From Calamus simplicifolius (lineage: Eukaryota > Streptophyta > Magnoliopsida > Arecales > Arecaceae), in the NCBI GenBank assembly GCA_900491605.1, contig UESW01005003.1, positions 187,764 to 251,763 of the forward strand: DNA of 64,000 nt. The letters are read 5' to 3'. Below, piece after piece: positions 1 through 10,800 of the stretch. Under the pieces are notes generated by a model that was not told the DNA's origin, made no database searches, and saw only the letters and a program-made list of their open reading frames with translations. Every line of letters starts with the position of its first letter. Positions within the stretch are counted from its first letter, which is position 1. Position numbers and translations under genes: made by a program.

Positions 1-415
1 GAGGAGTCGGCTCTGAAAAAGTTAGGTGTCGGCTCGCCATCATCAGGTGTCAGCTCCCGAATACTATAGGTGTCGGCTCCAAGATGCTTAAAAAATCAAC
101 GTTCTGTCCCCGCATCGGAGTCGGCTCCAGACACTGTAAGTGTCGACTCCGAAACTCTGGGTGTCGGCTCTGAAACTCTAGGTGTCGGCTCCGGACCATA
201 TCAAAAATCAGAAGAAAATTTGAATGGCCATAGGGTCGGCTCCAGGAATTCTAGGTGTTGACTCCAGGTTCTGAAACTTTGAAATTGATGTTTTGCAATT
301 GATTCAAAACATGTTTCTTAATTCATTTAAATTGATCAAATATTTTTGAGTCCTGAAATACTTGTCAAATCTATTAGTAATCAAATAAATATACTCAATT
401 CCTTTATTAATAATC
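1..415 (-). repeat. LTR fragment related to chromovirus element F
   Basis: This segment repeats GTGTCGGCTCC/GTGTCGACTCC-type motifs and then passes into AT-rich sequence. The same motifs and AT-rich context occur at about 60840-61200, inside the LTR of element F. For example, AAATATACTCA is found at both places. I read it as a piece of a related LTR in the same (minus) orientation. It is cut off on the right against the antisense gene of element A near 390-435, and the exact junction is not certain. The short open frame across it comes from the repeats and is not a gene. Confidence 0.5.
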
Positions 416-419
416 AAAA

Positions 420-2283
420 TCAATAGTTGGGTCAACAGCTTCGCCCCTTAGCACCCGAGCCATCTCTGCTCGGGTATCCTCCAGAGCCATCTCCGCCCTC
501 TCTGCCCTAGCCCGGAGTGCTTGCATCTCCTCCAACGATTGATCGAGAGCGGCATCGGCCTGGGCCCAAAGGTCCCTCATGGCAGTCATGGAATTCAACG
601 CATGGGCAGAATGTCTAGGTTTGACGAAGAAAATAGTTTTAAAAAAATTGAGAATAGAACAAAGCTTACCCAGAGATGTGCCACAGACGCCTCTCGAAAG
701 AATGTGGCCCTCCCTTGATGTCAGAGAAATCCCTGCAGCTCAGGCACGGACGCCTGGTCCAATGTTCGCTCGGCCCAGCAACTGTAGTGCGCCAGAATCG
801 ACTGGAAGGAAGGATCGACGCCACTCCCCTCCGCTGACTTGGGAGCCGCGTCTGAGGACTCCACCTCCGATTCTACTCCCTCTGGCACCTCTACTAGTGG
901 GGGCGCCTCGGTTGTCGCCCCTTTGGGAGGTAAGGCAGCTTATGGAGTCGGCTTTGTAGTTGAATGGGCTGGCTCCGCTTCGACGGCTTCGAGCGGGGGT
1001 GACGGTGCTTTAACAACTCGCTCCGGAGAGGGATCGAGCAGAATAATGGGAGGGGGAGCCGGTGCTGGTGAGGGTAAATCCTTTCCTCCCGCCTCGCTCC
1101 GCCCTAATTCCTCACTGGCCTTGGCCCTTACCGCTTCATTCTTTACGGCTTCGTCGGCTTGGGCTCCTGCCGCCTCGCGCCCGCGTGAGGGCTCCACGAC
1201 CTCGGCCCTCCCAGCATCGGCCCTTTCAGCATTGGCCCTTCTGGTAATCTTGGCAATGGCCCTCCTCTCGGCAGGGGCCCCATTCCCCTTTGCTTTCCGC
1301 TTCTTCGTAACAGCTTGCCTAATCTCACGAAGTGACGGTGCCATTCCTATATCAAAAAATAAGAAGGAAGGGAGTTTTAAAAAAAAAAAAAAAGAAGAAG
1401 AAAGAAGAGAGGAAAGAGGTGAGTAGTCAAGTGCTCACCACTAGATGGAATAAGGCCGGCGAGATGGAGGTTTTCTTCAGTCAGGAGCTGATTGCACCGA
1501 GGGATATCGGTAGTCAGAAGCTACCCAAATGCCATTCGATCCCTCGGAAGGATGGAAGAATCCCTATTGGCGTCGGTATTTGATGTTCCCCAGTTTCCAC
1601 TCATCCCCTCGACATTGGCAAAAAAGAACTTATCTTTCCACCCTTTGATAGAGGTGGGAAGATACAATTTGAGGATCATAGTGGGTCTAGGGGTAAAGGA
1701 CCACCAACCCGCTTGCTTGCAAAGGGTGTAGAAACTATGAAATAAGGAGATGATAACTTCTATACCTTGCAGGTGACAAAGAGTCATAAAGCCGACGATG
1801 GTTCGGAAGGAGTTAGGGACTAACTGGGAAGGTGTTAAAGAATATCTATCTAGAAGGTTGAGGATAAAGGGTGAATGGGTAATCGAAGTCTCGCCTTAAA
1901 GAAAGCTCCGTACAAGGCAACCCTTCCGGGATGGAAAGAGGTTACCCTGTCATTAAGAGCGGGGTAGGGCAGACGTAGATTAGAAGAAAAATTGTACTTG
2001 GCTCCAAGGTTCACTATGTCTTGAGCAGACATATTGGAGGCGGTCCATTCGGGGAACTCCTTGACAGTGCTAGAGGGACCGGCGATGATCGGACGGCGCC
2101 GGGGGGCCCGTCCAACGGCCAGACGTTCCCAACTACGGGATGTCCGGTCGTTCGCCGCCGTTCTAAGGAAGCATGGTCGGAAGATGAAGTGGTCCATTGA
2201 GTCGGTGAGGAAGCAGAAGGTTAGGAAGGAACAGGGGAACAATCCTCAGAATCAGAAATAGAGCAAGAAGGTGAAGAAGCCAT
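420..2283 (-). pseudogene. Antisense ORF (aORF) of Tat element A, broken
   Basis: This gene lies opposite to the retrotransposon's own coding direction. The start is placed at the ATG at 2283, whose first residues (MASSPS) match the aORF start of element E (MASSSL). Pieces read in shifted frames. At 2242-1850 there is a globular segment with SNLRLPYPALNDRVTSF and LRLPIHP, like the gypsy-type 'Transposase_28' domain. At 1344-940 there is a basic region (KKRKAKGNGAPAERR, NLS-like) followed by a Pro/Ala-rich stretch. At 598-420 there is a coiled-coil-like piece (ALRARAERAEMALEDTRAEM). Intron 2 has a plausible donor on the minus strand at about 662-669. Several frameshifts are present, and the 3' end is lost at the junction near 415. 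The function of Tat aORFs is unknown. Confidence 0.7.
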
Positions 2284-2433
2284 GGGAACTAACCTGAAAA
2301 TCTCGAACCGGGATTGAAGTAGAAGGAGCACGGGGGGAACGGAAACAGGAGATAAACGGACGCTTGTGGATTCAAGGTAGGAGGTTGCAACGTGAGAAAA
2401 GGTGAAGATTGGAGGATAAGGACAATCTTTTCC

Positions 2434-2484
2434 TTTTATAACCCCATTTCAAATCATCCCGCGGTTGTTCGATCTGGCCATGTG
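2434..2484 (-). promoter_or_regulatory. Putative antisense promoter of aORF A (G-box-like plus TATA)
   Basis: On the minus strand a CACATGGCC motif (2476-2484, a one-base variant of a G-box) is followed by TTATAAAAGG, with TATAAAA at 2440-2434. The TATA lies about 157 bp upstream of the aORF ATG. The stretch aligns with 54133-54186 in element E, including the shared GATTTGAAAT / AATTCGAAAT segment between the two boxes. Confidence 0.55.
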
Positions 2485-2741
2485 TCCTCTTTCCATTGGA
2501 AACTGCTTCGGCAGCCCCTCAGCGCGAGAAACACGAAAAACACCGCCAATAAAGAGGTGGCGGTGACATTACCACAATGATGACGCTCACCTTTTTACAA
2601 CTTCTCGCCCGAGAAAAATCTTCCTCAATCCCAACAGCCTGAACGGATGAAATAATGGTACGGAGATCAGCCGCCTGGTGGATATTAACACCCCTTTCGA
2701 TGGCAACTGAACGCCCGCCCATCTCAGGGGTGGAGGTCATC

Positions 2742-3741
2742 TGATGTGGCTGACACCTTCTCTGAGCGGCATCATAACACTTTGCGCAATTCCTGAAATC
2801 AAATGATGTGATAACTCATTTTTGGGATGTTGGAACTCTTGCCCCGCCATCCGGTACTGGCCTCTGCCTCCGGCCTCTAGCTCCAGCTCTGGCCTTCAGC
2901 TCCAGCCTCTGGCTCCGGCATCGGCCTATGGCTTCGGCCTCCAGCGTCGGCTCCGGCATCCGGTACCGGCCTCTGACTTCGGCCCTCAGCTCTAGCTCCG
3001 GCCTCCAACGTCGGCTCCGGCATCCGACTCCGGCCTCCAGCTTCGGCTTTCAGCTCCAGCCTCTGACTCTGGCACCGGCCTGTGGCTCCGGCCTCTAGCG
3101 TCGGCTCCGGCCTCCAGCTCCGGCCTCCAGCTCCGGCCTTTGGCTCGGCCTCCAGCGTTGGCTCCGGTATCCGGCTCCGGCCTCCAACTCCGGTATCCGG
3201 CCTCCAGCTCCGGCCTTTGGCTTCGGCCTCTAGCTCCGGCCTCCGGCTTCGGCTCCGACTTTAACTTGGTGCCTTATTTTCCTAAGTACACTAAAACCCA
3301 CCTCAGGTATCGGACCTCGAGATTCGAGACATCCATTACCGTGTATCTCGATCATCAAAATCATGGGCAAATACTAGTACACCCCGCAGTTGCCGACATA
3401 CACGATGTCCATTCAGCAATGGCTCACCTACTTGCCGTTCACGGAAGCTCATCCTAACAAGAAAGATTCGACGGTTTCAACGAAACGAGAAAAAGGGAAC
3501 CCTCTAGATAGGTATAAAAAGAGGACCCCGAGCTCAAGGCGGGGGATCTTTTCTTCTTCTCTCAAAAAGAAAAGACCCACACACAACACATTCCTGTTCT
3601 ACAAGCGCACTGACTTGAGCGTCGGAGGGTCCTTGCTGGAACCACCGGCCCGAGGACTTCTTGTAGGTTTTCGAAGGAAGAAGGCGACCTTTCCACCTTC
3701 TTGGAGGCCCCCGAAGATCTCAGCACGTCCAGTGCTCATCA
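2742..3741 (+). repeat. 3' LTR of Tat element A
   Basis: The LTR begins TGATGTGGC directly after a purine-rich tract (CAGGGGTGGAGGTCAT) and ends with CTCATCA. From 2860 to 3260 it contains a degenerate array of CTCCGGC(C/A)TC units. These keep long frames open on both strands but are not coding. A TATA box (TATAAAAA) lies at 3513-3520 and probably drives element transcription. The segment after it, with TTGAGCGTCGGAGGGTCC, is the mirror of 53280-53330 in the LTR of element E. Confidence 0.7.
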
Positions 3742-6700
3742 CAAGTGACTTGGCAGCATCAAGTTACATGATGTGTGACCCATTTAATCCATGCAACATA
3801 TATAACCCATATGACTTGTGTGACCTTTTGACACAAAATGACTTTTGTGACCTGTTTATACCAATTCAATTATCAAATAATTATATATTTAAAATTATAA
3901 TTCTAAAGTAATTATATGTTCATTGTGTGTAATATTATTTATCTTTAGTCTATTTCTATCCAATTGTTAGAAAATGATAAAAATAATAATTAATTAAAGA
4001 TAACATGAACTTAGATAAGCAAATTTGGCAGGTCATGTTCGGATTATCAGTTTAGATTATACAAATTGATTCGTTCAATAAACAAATCAATTGCGAATCA
4101 ATTATCAATTCAAGTTCTAATTTATTTATTAATCATACCTAATAGATTAATTCGATTTTAATTTGAATTCTTTTGTACTCAATCTAAATTCACTAATTTT
4201 TTTACCGAAATTGGGTTATGTTCGCAAATCATGCTTAAAAATATCGCTCATAGTCAAGAGCATTTTATTGTTATCAATTTTTTTTTTTTCCGGCAAAAAC
4301 AAAAGGCTACCATTTTCCTTCTAATGCTAATGGCTGCCCTTGCTTGTGTTTCTGTCCATCACTCCATCTTGCATTTAACGAAGCATTTGTGGGCCTTCCA
4401 AGAAAGGGGCAGGTGAGCTGCCACGGTGCACGTTCATTTCTTTGAGTTTTATTGACTATTTGTTAATACTTTTTTCTCAATCATTTTCCTTCGCAGGGGC
4501 CACCGGATGCAGATTGCAGACCGCGCATCCGCGGACTTGGAACCGCCATACATTTTTTTTTCTTAAAAAAAAAATACCGCATTTCGACAGTTGGACAGAA
4601 CTTTTTTTTTTTGATAAAAAAAAAAAATAAGCTTTACCGATCCGTGGCTACGTCATACTTTGTTTTCTAATTTTTTATGGTGCAAAATTTGCGCAGCCAT
4701 TCTAGCAGTCAAAGAAGCAAAAGCAATATTTAATGCGTGAAAGAGACCCTAACCACTGGGCTACCATCTGTGTCTTGAATCAAATAAATTTTATTTTACT
4801 TTTTAATAATATTTTAAAAATTAAATTAACATCAAATTAATTTAATATTTAGATTATGAGTCAATCGATTCGATCAAATAAATCAATTTGATTAAAATAA
4901 ATAATATTTTATTAATTTTTAATTTAATAATATAAAATATAATTTAAATAAAAATTAAAAAATTAAAAATTAAATTATATAATCTAATTGGTTCAATAAA
5001 ATTTTTTGATTTTCATCGAATTATATAAAAATTAATTTTAATAATAAAATTAAAATAAATTAATAATTAATTTTTAATTAAATAATTGATTCGATCGATC
5101 GGTCCGATTTTCAAAACACTACTCTTATTCTTCTTTTATTACCAAATTGAGCTCATTAAAACTATATCATTAAATAACTAATATTCAAAAAAAGAAGATG
5201 CAATGTACTGGAATTTGACTAGTGACAGCATAAATGTGCCTCCAGCTTGCACATTACTAATAATCAAGAAATAATGATACTAACGGAGATAATACATGAG
5301 CATCCACAGAGCAATCCAAATAAGATATTTCCTTACATAAATTTAATATTTTAAAATCGATGCCTATGCATACAGTGGCTAATAGATATTAATATTCATT
5401 TTAACAACAATGGAGAAAAGAAAAATTAAGCCTTTATTCTAATCATGATCTTTTTTTTATGCCGCGACCTAATATAGCTTATATAAAAGTTTTGATCAAA
5501 ATAAATTGATGGATTTCAAGATATCAATTGATATGCCATGTTTATGTTAGCTGACATTTTTTAGTCTCCTTATTTTCTTAAATATAATTTTTTAACTAAT
5601 AAATCTTTAAATTAATGTTTAAATATGATCTTTAATCTAGATTTACAATACTTGTTGAGATATGGATAACCTAGGCCATTAACAATGGTTGAGATTTGAA
5701 AAAAAAAAAAAAAAAATTTACTTTAATTTTGGTCTCAGCCTCCTACTGAGATAGTTGATGTGTTAAGGTTTAAAGTGCTAATTGGTACTAATCAGTGGAT
5801 CTAAGACCTTTTGGCATGATATTGTGTTGGTTAAAACAAAATCAAGAAGCCATAAAATCTATCCCCTTATGCATTTTAGAGATAAAGATTTGAAGAAGAA
5901 TCATAATTTAATTTACTTGAAAAAAATGATATATTATAATTTAAGCTATACTTTATTGTTATACCTACATAAATTTGTTTCTAGAGAACTGAGCACTCTG
6001 CTTTAAAATCCATTTTGCATGGAGACAACTAAAACTTGAGATAAAATTAATTATATTTTAGAATAAACTATTTTCTTCAAAATTAATATAGTTAGAGTAA
6101 GATGGATAGTATTTCTAAAATGAAGATAAACTTTTTTAAAATAATTATTTCTTATTAGGAAAATATCAAATCTGCATAAGCTTGTTGACTTGTAAGGAGG
6201 GCCACAATCTTCCTTATTTGAGGTATATGTCCTCACATGAACTAGATATGAGAACCACTTATTATATTACTTTTTTTTTAAAAATAATTATTAAGATGGG
6301 TCATACTTTCTTTATTCTTTTTTTATTAAAATATATGAGAACCACTTATTATATTATTTTTAATTTTTAAAACAATTATTAAGATGGACCATACTTTCTT
6401 TATTTTTTAAAAAGTTATGAACTAATTTTTTTAGCGAGTAATATATTCTTTATTATTAAAAGATATATCGTTAAAATAAAATTGATACTAAACATAGGGT
6501 GATGCCTGTAAAATTAAACATGAATAATATCACCATTCAAATTTATCTATAAATAGATTTTTTTTCTCCAATAAATTATTTTAAACTAAAAATATAAATT
6601 ATCAATCTCAATCTTCTTTTTCACAAATAAATTTCATATTTAATCCAGAATTTTCTTCTCGCTATTCTAATCAATCACTCTATTTAACAAATATAATTCT

Positions 6701-7080
6701 CCTGTATCTTAATATAACTTTGTTTTATTTTTTATATTTATCTAGTATTACTTATTATTTTTATTAGATATTTTATTTGTTACTTAAAATTAAGATATTT
6801 TTATTATTAACCTATGTTTTATTATTAAGGGTGTGCTTGGTATAAGATTAAAGAGGTGAGAATTGAAGCTACTTTCATAATTTTTTGCCTTCTTTTATGA
6901 TATTTGGGATGGAGTTATCTTACCTTTACCCCCTTGAGTTGTTAAACTAGGTGAATAGATTAATAGAAGATAAACAGAGGTTGAAATATTATTTAGTAAC
7001 AAGAATACTTTTATATCTTCATAATTTACATCGGAAAAATGCTAACGGGAAAAAACCTAAGATGCGACGAGGCGTTTCTC
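3742..7080. other. AT-rich intergenic sequence without a recognisable gene
   Basis: Strongly AT-rich intergenic DNA with poly-A/T runs (for example 4555-4630 and 5700-5717). I see no coding region. The direct repetition of GAGAACCACTTATTATATTA at about 6249 and 6336 marks a small local duplication of some 90 bp. Confidence 0.6.
4850..5120. repeat. Possible degenerate AT-rich dispersed repeat
   Basis: The segment is flanked by TCAATCGATTCGATC on the left and GATTCGATCGATCGGTCCG on the right, the latter followed by ATTTTCAAAACACT. It has an A/T-only core. The right edge resembles a common plant repeat whose end reads GGTCCGGTTTT-AAAACACT. No terminal inverted repeat or target duplication could be fixed. 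Confidence 0.3.
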
Positions 7081-7890
7081 TGTGACCTCTATCCAGTCCA
7101 CTCGTTTCTCCATTATTTATTCTCTTTGTTTCTATCCTAGTCAGTACTGTGTGGAATTATCCGGTACCGGCGCTTCTCAGGCATCCCAATGGTGTGGTCC
7201 TCAACGCGAACATTCGTGTTCCTTTGAGGCCCACCGCATGCTGCTTCGGTCGCCTTCAGTCGTTAGCTTTCACTTCTTCCTTGCCACCATGCAATTTATT
7301 GCTTCGACTCCATCCACACACTTCCAAGGGATGAGGATAACCCTGCTGGCCACCACTGAATTTTGAAAGGTTGTTGAAATTTGAGCAGTAGGCGTTCACT
7401 TTATCACCGGTAAGAAGCTGAAAAATCTTAGACGTGAAAATTGAGTAAGAAGAAAATAGACGGTGAATTGTAATAGATTGAAACCTCTCTGCCTTTTGTC
7501 TTCCACTCTCTTTATTTTTTTTTTTTTTTTTCTGGTGTTCAGGAGATTGATGCTAACTTGTGTCATTTGCCTGTTCCAACTCCTGATCCATGGTAAAGAG
7601 TCTGTGATGCTTATTGGTTCAGGTACGTTTACTCCTCATCAGCAGCGTATAGCTCCAAATTAGCTTGTACGTGGCGATTGATCAGCCATGCATAGAATAC
7701 ATAGAATCTAATTTTTTCACAGATAAACCAATCAGAATGCATCTGAGTTTATAGGATTCCTTTGCTTACACCATCAGCCTTTTGCTATATAGAAGGAAAG
7801 CAGGTTGTTGGAAAGTTGGTCTGAGCATTGAGGCAGGTCAGGGTTCTTGGTTGCAGTTCAGTTTGAGCTAAACCAGTGGTGTCCTCTCCC

Positions 7891-10800
7891 ATGGCTGGAC
7901 TCTCGGCTTATGAGCCACTTCTGTCCAATGGAAGGGTTGAGCATGGCCCTTCCAAGCGCATGCCTTTTGCGTGCTCTTTGGCTAAATGGGTGCTAAAATC
8001 TTTGATGTGGATAATTTTCATAATTTGGGCTGCTGCAATATTTTTCTACCCAACTGACCTGGTGAGGAATTTGTTATCGCAATGGTATCAGATGACTGAA
8101 AATACAATCTTTGGGATTACAGGTATGCGGTAAAATAAGTCTTCTGCTCTCTTTCAATTAAGTTATTGTTGAAGAAGAGATGGATAGATACCTAATGAGT
8201 AATTTAATTTCTTGACTTCACAAACTGCAGGAAGCATATTGCTTGGATTCAGTGCACCGATCCTCATCATTTCTGGCATTTATATACATAACTGCCTTCC
8301 CTGGACACCATTTTGAGTATGCAGCAGTGCAATTTTCTTGATACTTGATGATTTCTTCTCGTATGATGATCATGATATAGAGTTTATCCTATATGTTTTT
8401 TTGAGAACTTGGTTTGCTCATTGGACTTCTCTTCATCAACAGGAGGAAGGATTCAAAATTTCCGAGGTTTAGGCTTTGGACATTTCCTGTCCTTGCGGAT
8501 GGACCATTTGGTGTTGTCTCTGCTGCAGAATTTATTGGGATACTCCTTTTCTCTGCATATGTTCTCTGGTCAATTAGTGCTTATGCAATACAAAGCAGCA
8601 GCTTGATATCAAAATTTCCATTGCCTTCAAAAGAAAAATGGTAAGCTCAGTTTGAGGAAGCAATTATTTTTCCACCCTCATTCCAGCGAAGAACCATTTT
8701 TTTTCTAAGAAAAAATTAAAAGAAAATTCCCTGTATGCTACCTCATAATCTAGCCAATTGTAGAAACTTTTTCATGGTAAAATTGAATTTTGTTGGAAAA
8801 TTGTGTATTTGATCATGATACATGGCATCATCTTTCTTTGCATAGTTTTAAAGTTAATTTTTAAGTTGCATAGTCTTTCAATTAAATATTTTAGTTGACA
8901 AGTTTGGCCCTTTTTAGTGCCAATGGTATCCGGTTTCTTAATTTTTCACAAGTTGGTTAATAAATATCTATGGAGGCCACAGAATTCTCTTTCAAGTTTG
9001 TGCTCTTCATCTGAAGATATTAACTATGTACCTTGAATATGTTGGACAAGATTTGCAATTTAGACAATTGATTGGCATGCCAATTCCCTAGTAAAAGCTG
9101 TTATCTCAGACATCTTGTTTCAGACATAATTGTTCTCTATATTCAAGGATTGGCTTTCATTACTCCTTTCATGAAGTCCTAAAAGACATAGTAGTATTCT
9201 AATCATTTCCTATCATAACTCAGGACCTCACCCAAAAAGGCTAGGTAGAAAGTTATTATTTGGGCTCCTTGATTTTGTATAAGTACTCAAGATCTTTTCA
9301 TCATATAACTGATGTGGGACTAAATACCTGCTAGCATGGTCTCTCACATACTTCCTTTGTTCAAGTCTCGGCATCCTTGTCAAGCTAAGAGTCCATATCT
9401 AAATTCAATCGAATTCAATCACAAACATATAAAACCCATCCAAAGACCACATGGATCATGAACTGAGTCCGCTCTGATACCATTTATTATAACCTAGGAT
9501 CTCACCTAAAAAGGTTTGTTAAAAAATTATTATTTAGGCTCCTTGATCCTGTATAAGTACCCAAGATCCTCCTCAATACATAAACGATGCGAGGCTAAAT
9601 ACTCGCCCCTCATATTTCTGGTAGAGCATTCGTTCTTCTTTTGTGCCTCCACAAACCAAGCTAGTCATTGTTTACATGTGACAGATTCATTGTGAGAGCA
9701 AATTATTGACTTTTTGACTGATTGTCAGATTGATGAATGATTTTCTAAAATTTCTTGTTTAATTCTTCTGTTATAATGACAGGGCCTTTCCATGCTTTTA
9801 AATGCTGTTATTGGCCTGAAAAGTAATTATCATGGACTTCTGGATGCTTTCCTGCTTGTGTTTCTGCTAGATGAAAAATTTTACATCAAAATGCTATCAT
9901 GGCATCCACCAAAGCATATATCTTCCTCTCTGTAACAGTTTGGTGCTTGGCTTCTAAAGTATAGCCATTCCTAATTAACCTTTAATTTATATCAGTTGCT
10001 TACTTTAAACTTCAAGCTCAACACTTACACAAATAATGATTCTTTGGTAGACACATGCCTCATATGGATGATGCTTTCAAGTACAATGACACCATCAGCA
10101 TTTGTACCTAAGAGTATGAGAGGAAACCTAGGAACATATATTAGATCATCTTATATTATTTATGTTCTTTGTTCTCATTAGATTGACAGATCTAAATTAC
10201 GCTTTGATTTGTTTTAAAGATTAAATTATGCTTGAAATTATCTTTGATTGAGTGCATGTGATCATGGCATAGGCTAGTTTCATACACTGAAACCATGAGC
10301 TGAAACTATTATTATGGACTTAAAATTTTTCCATTTATCTGCAATTATGAGTGATTTTATAATAATGGAATCACATCATATCATTTTGCTGCTGATTTAT
10401 TGTGGCAAAGGATGTTTTCTACTGTTATGTAACATGTACTAAAATAGGTTCAGACAGGTGAGATGCTTTAGGAATTTTGCAGAAGTTCCTTTTTATATTC
10501 TTGAGATTTCCAAAATGTGATATCTTATGACTTCAATATGTGTTGATTGTCATGCTTTCTAGTAACTTAGCCCTCAGTGACAATAGTATGATGAGATACA
10601 CATATTAAGAACAACTGTTCTTTTCTCAAAAAAGAACAAGTATTCTTGAAGTTCATTTAGGCTTAAATATGTGTAGGATGTTTTTTTAGTCAGGCCTTAA
10701 CATGTTTCTAATTTCAAACTTGCAGTTGTTTCATGCTGGAAATTATTGGGCTTCGGTTGGGTTCAATTGGACTGTTTTGCATGCTATTCTTGTTTCTGCC

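Larger units (their letters stand above)
416..3741 (+). mobile_element. Tat-clade Ty3/gypsy element A, 3' part
   Basis: This is the 3' end of an LTR retrotransposon in plus orientation. It contains the antisense aORF (420-2283), a purine-rich tract at about 2726-2741 and a 3' LTR (2742-3741). It belongs to the same family as element E. The aORF starts, the antisense promoters and the LTR termini of the two align by eye. Gag, pol and the 5' LTR are not in the window, because the left side is replaced by an LTR fragment of another family. Target duplications cannot be tested. Confidence 0.75.

Noticed and set aside
839..1426. Plus-strand open frame of 195 codons
   Set aside because: It is the shadow of the antisense gene of element A on the other strand, whose segments match elements D and E.
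2808..3264. Ser/Ala/Pro-rich repeat protein frames
   Set aside because: They derive from the CTCCGGCCTC-type array within the LTR of element A.
4740..4790. tRNA-like A box on the minus strand (TAGCCCAGTGGTTAGGG)
   Set aside because: No B box at the right distance and no cloverleaf could be drawn. At best it is a SINE scrap.
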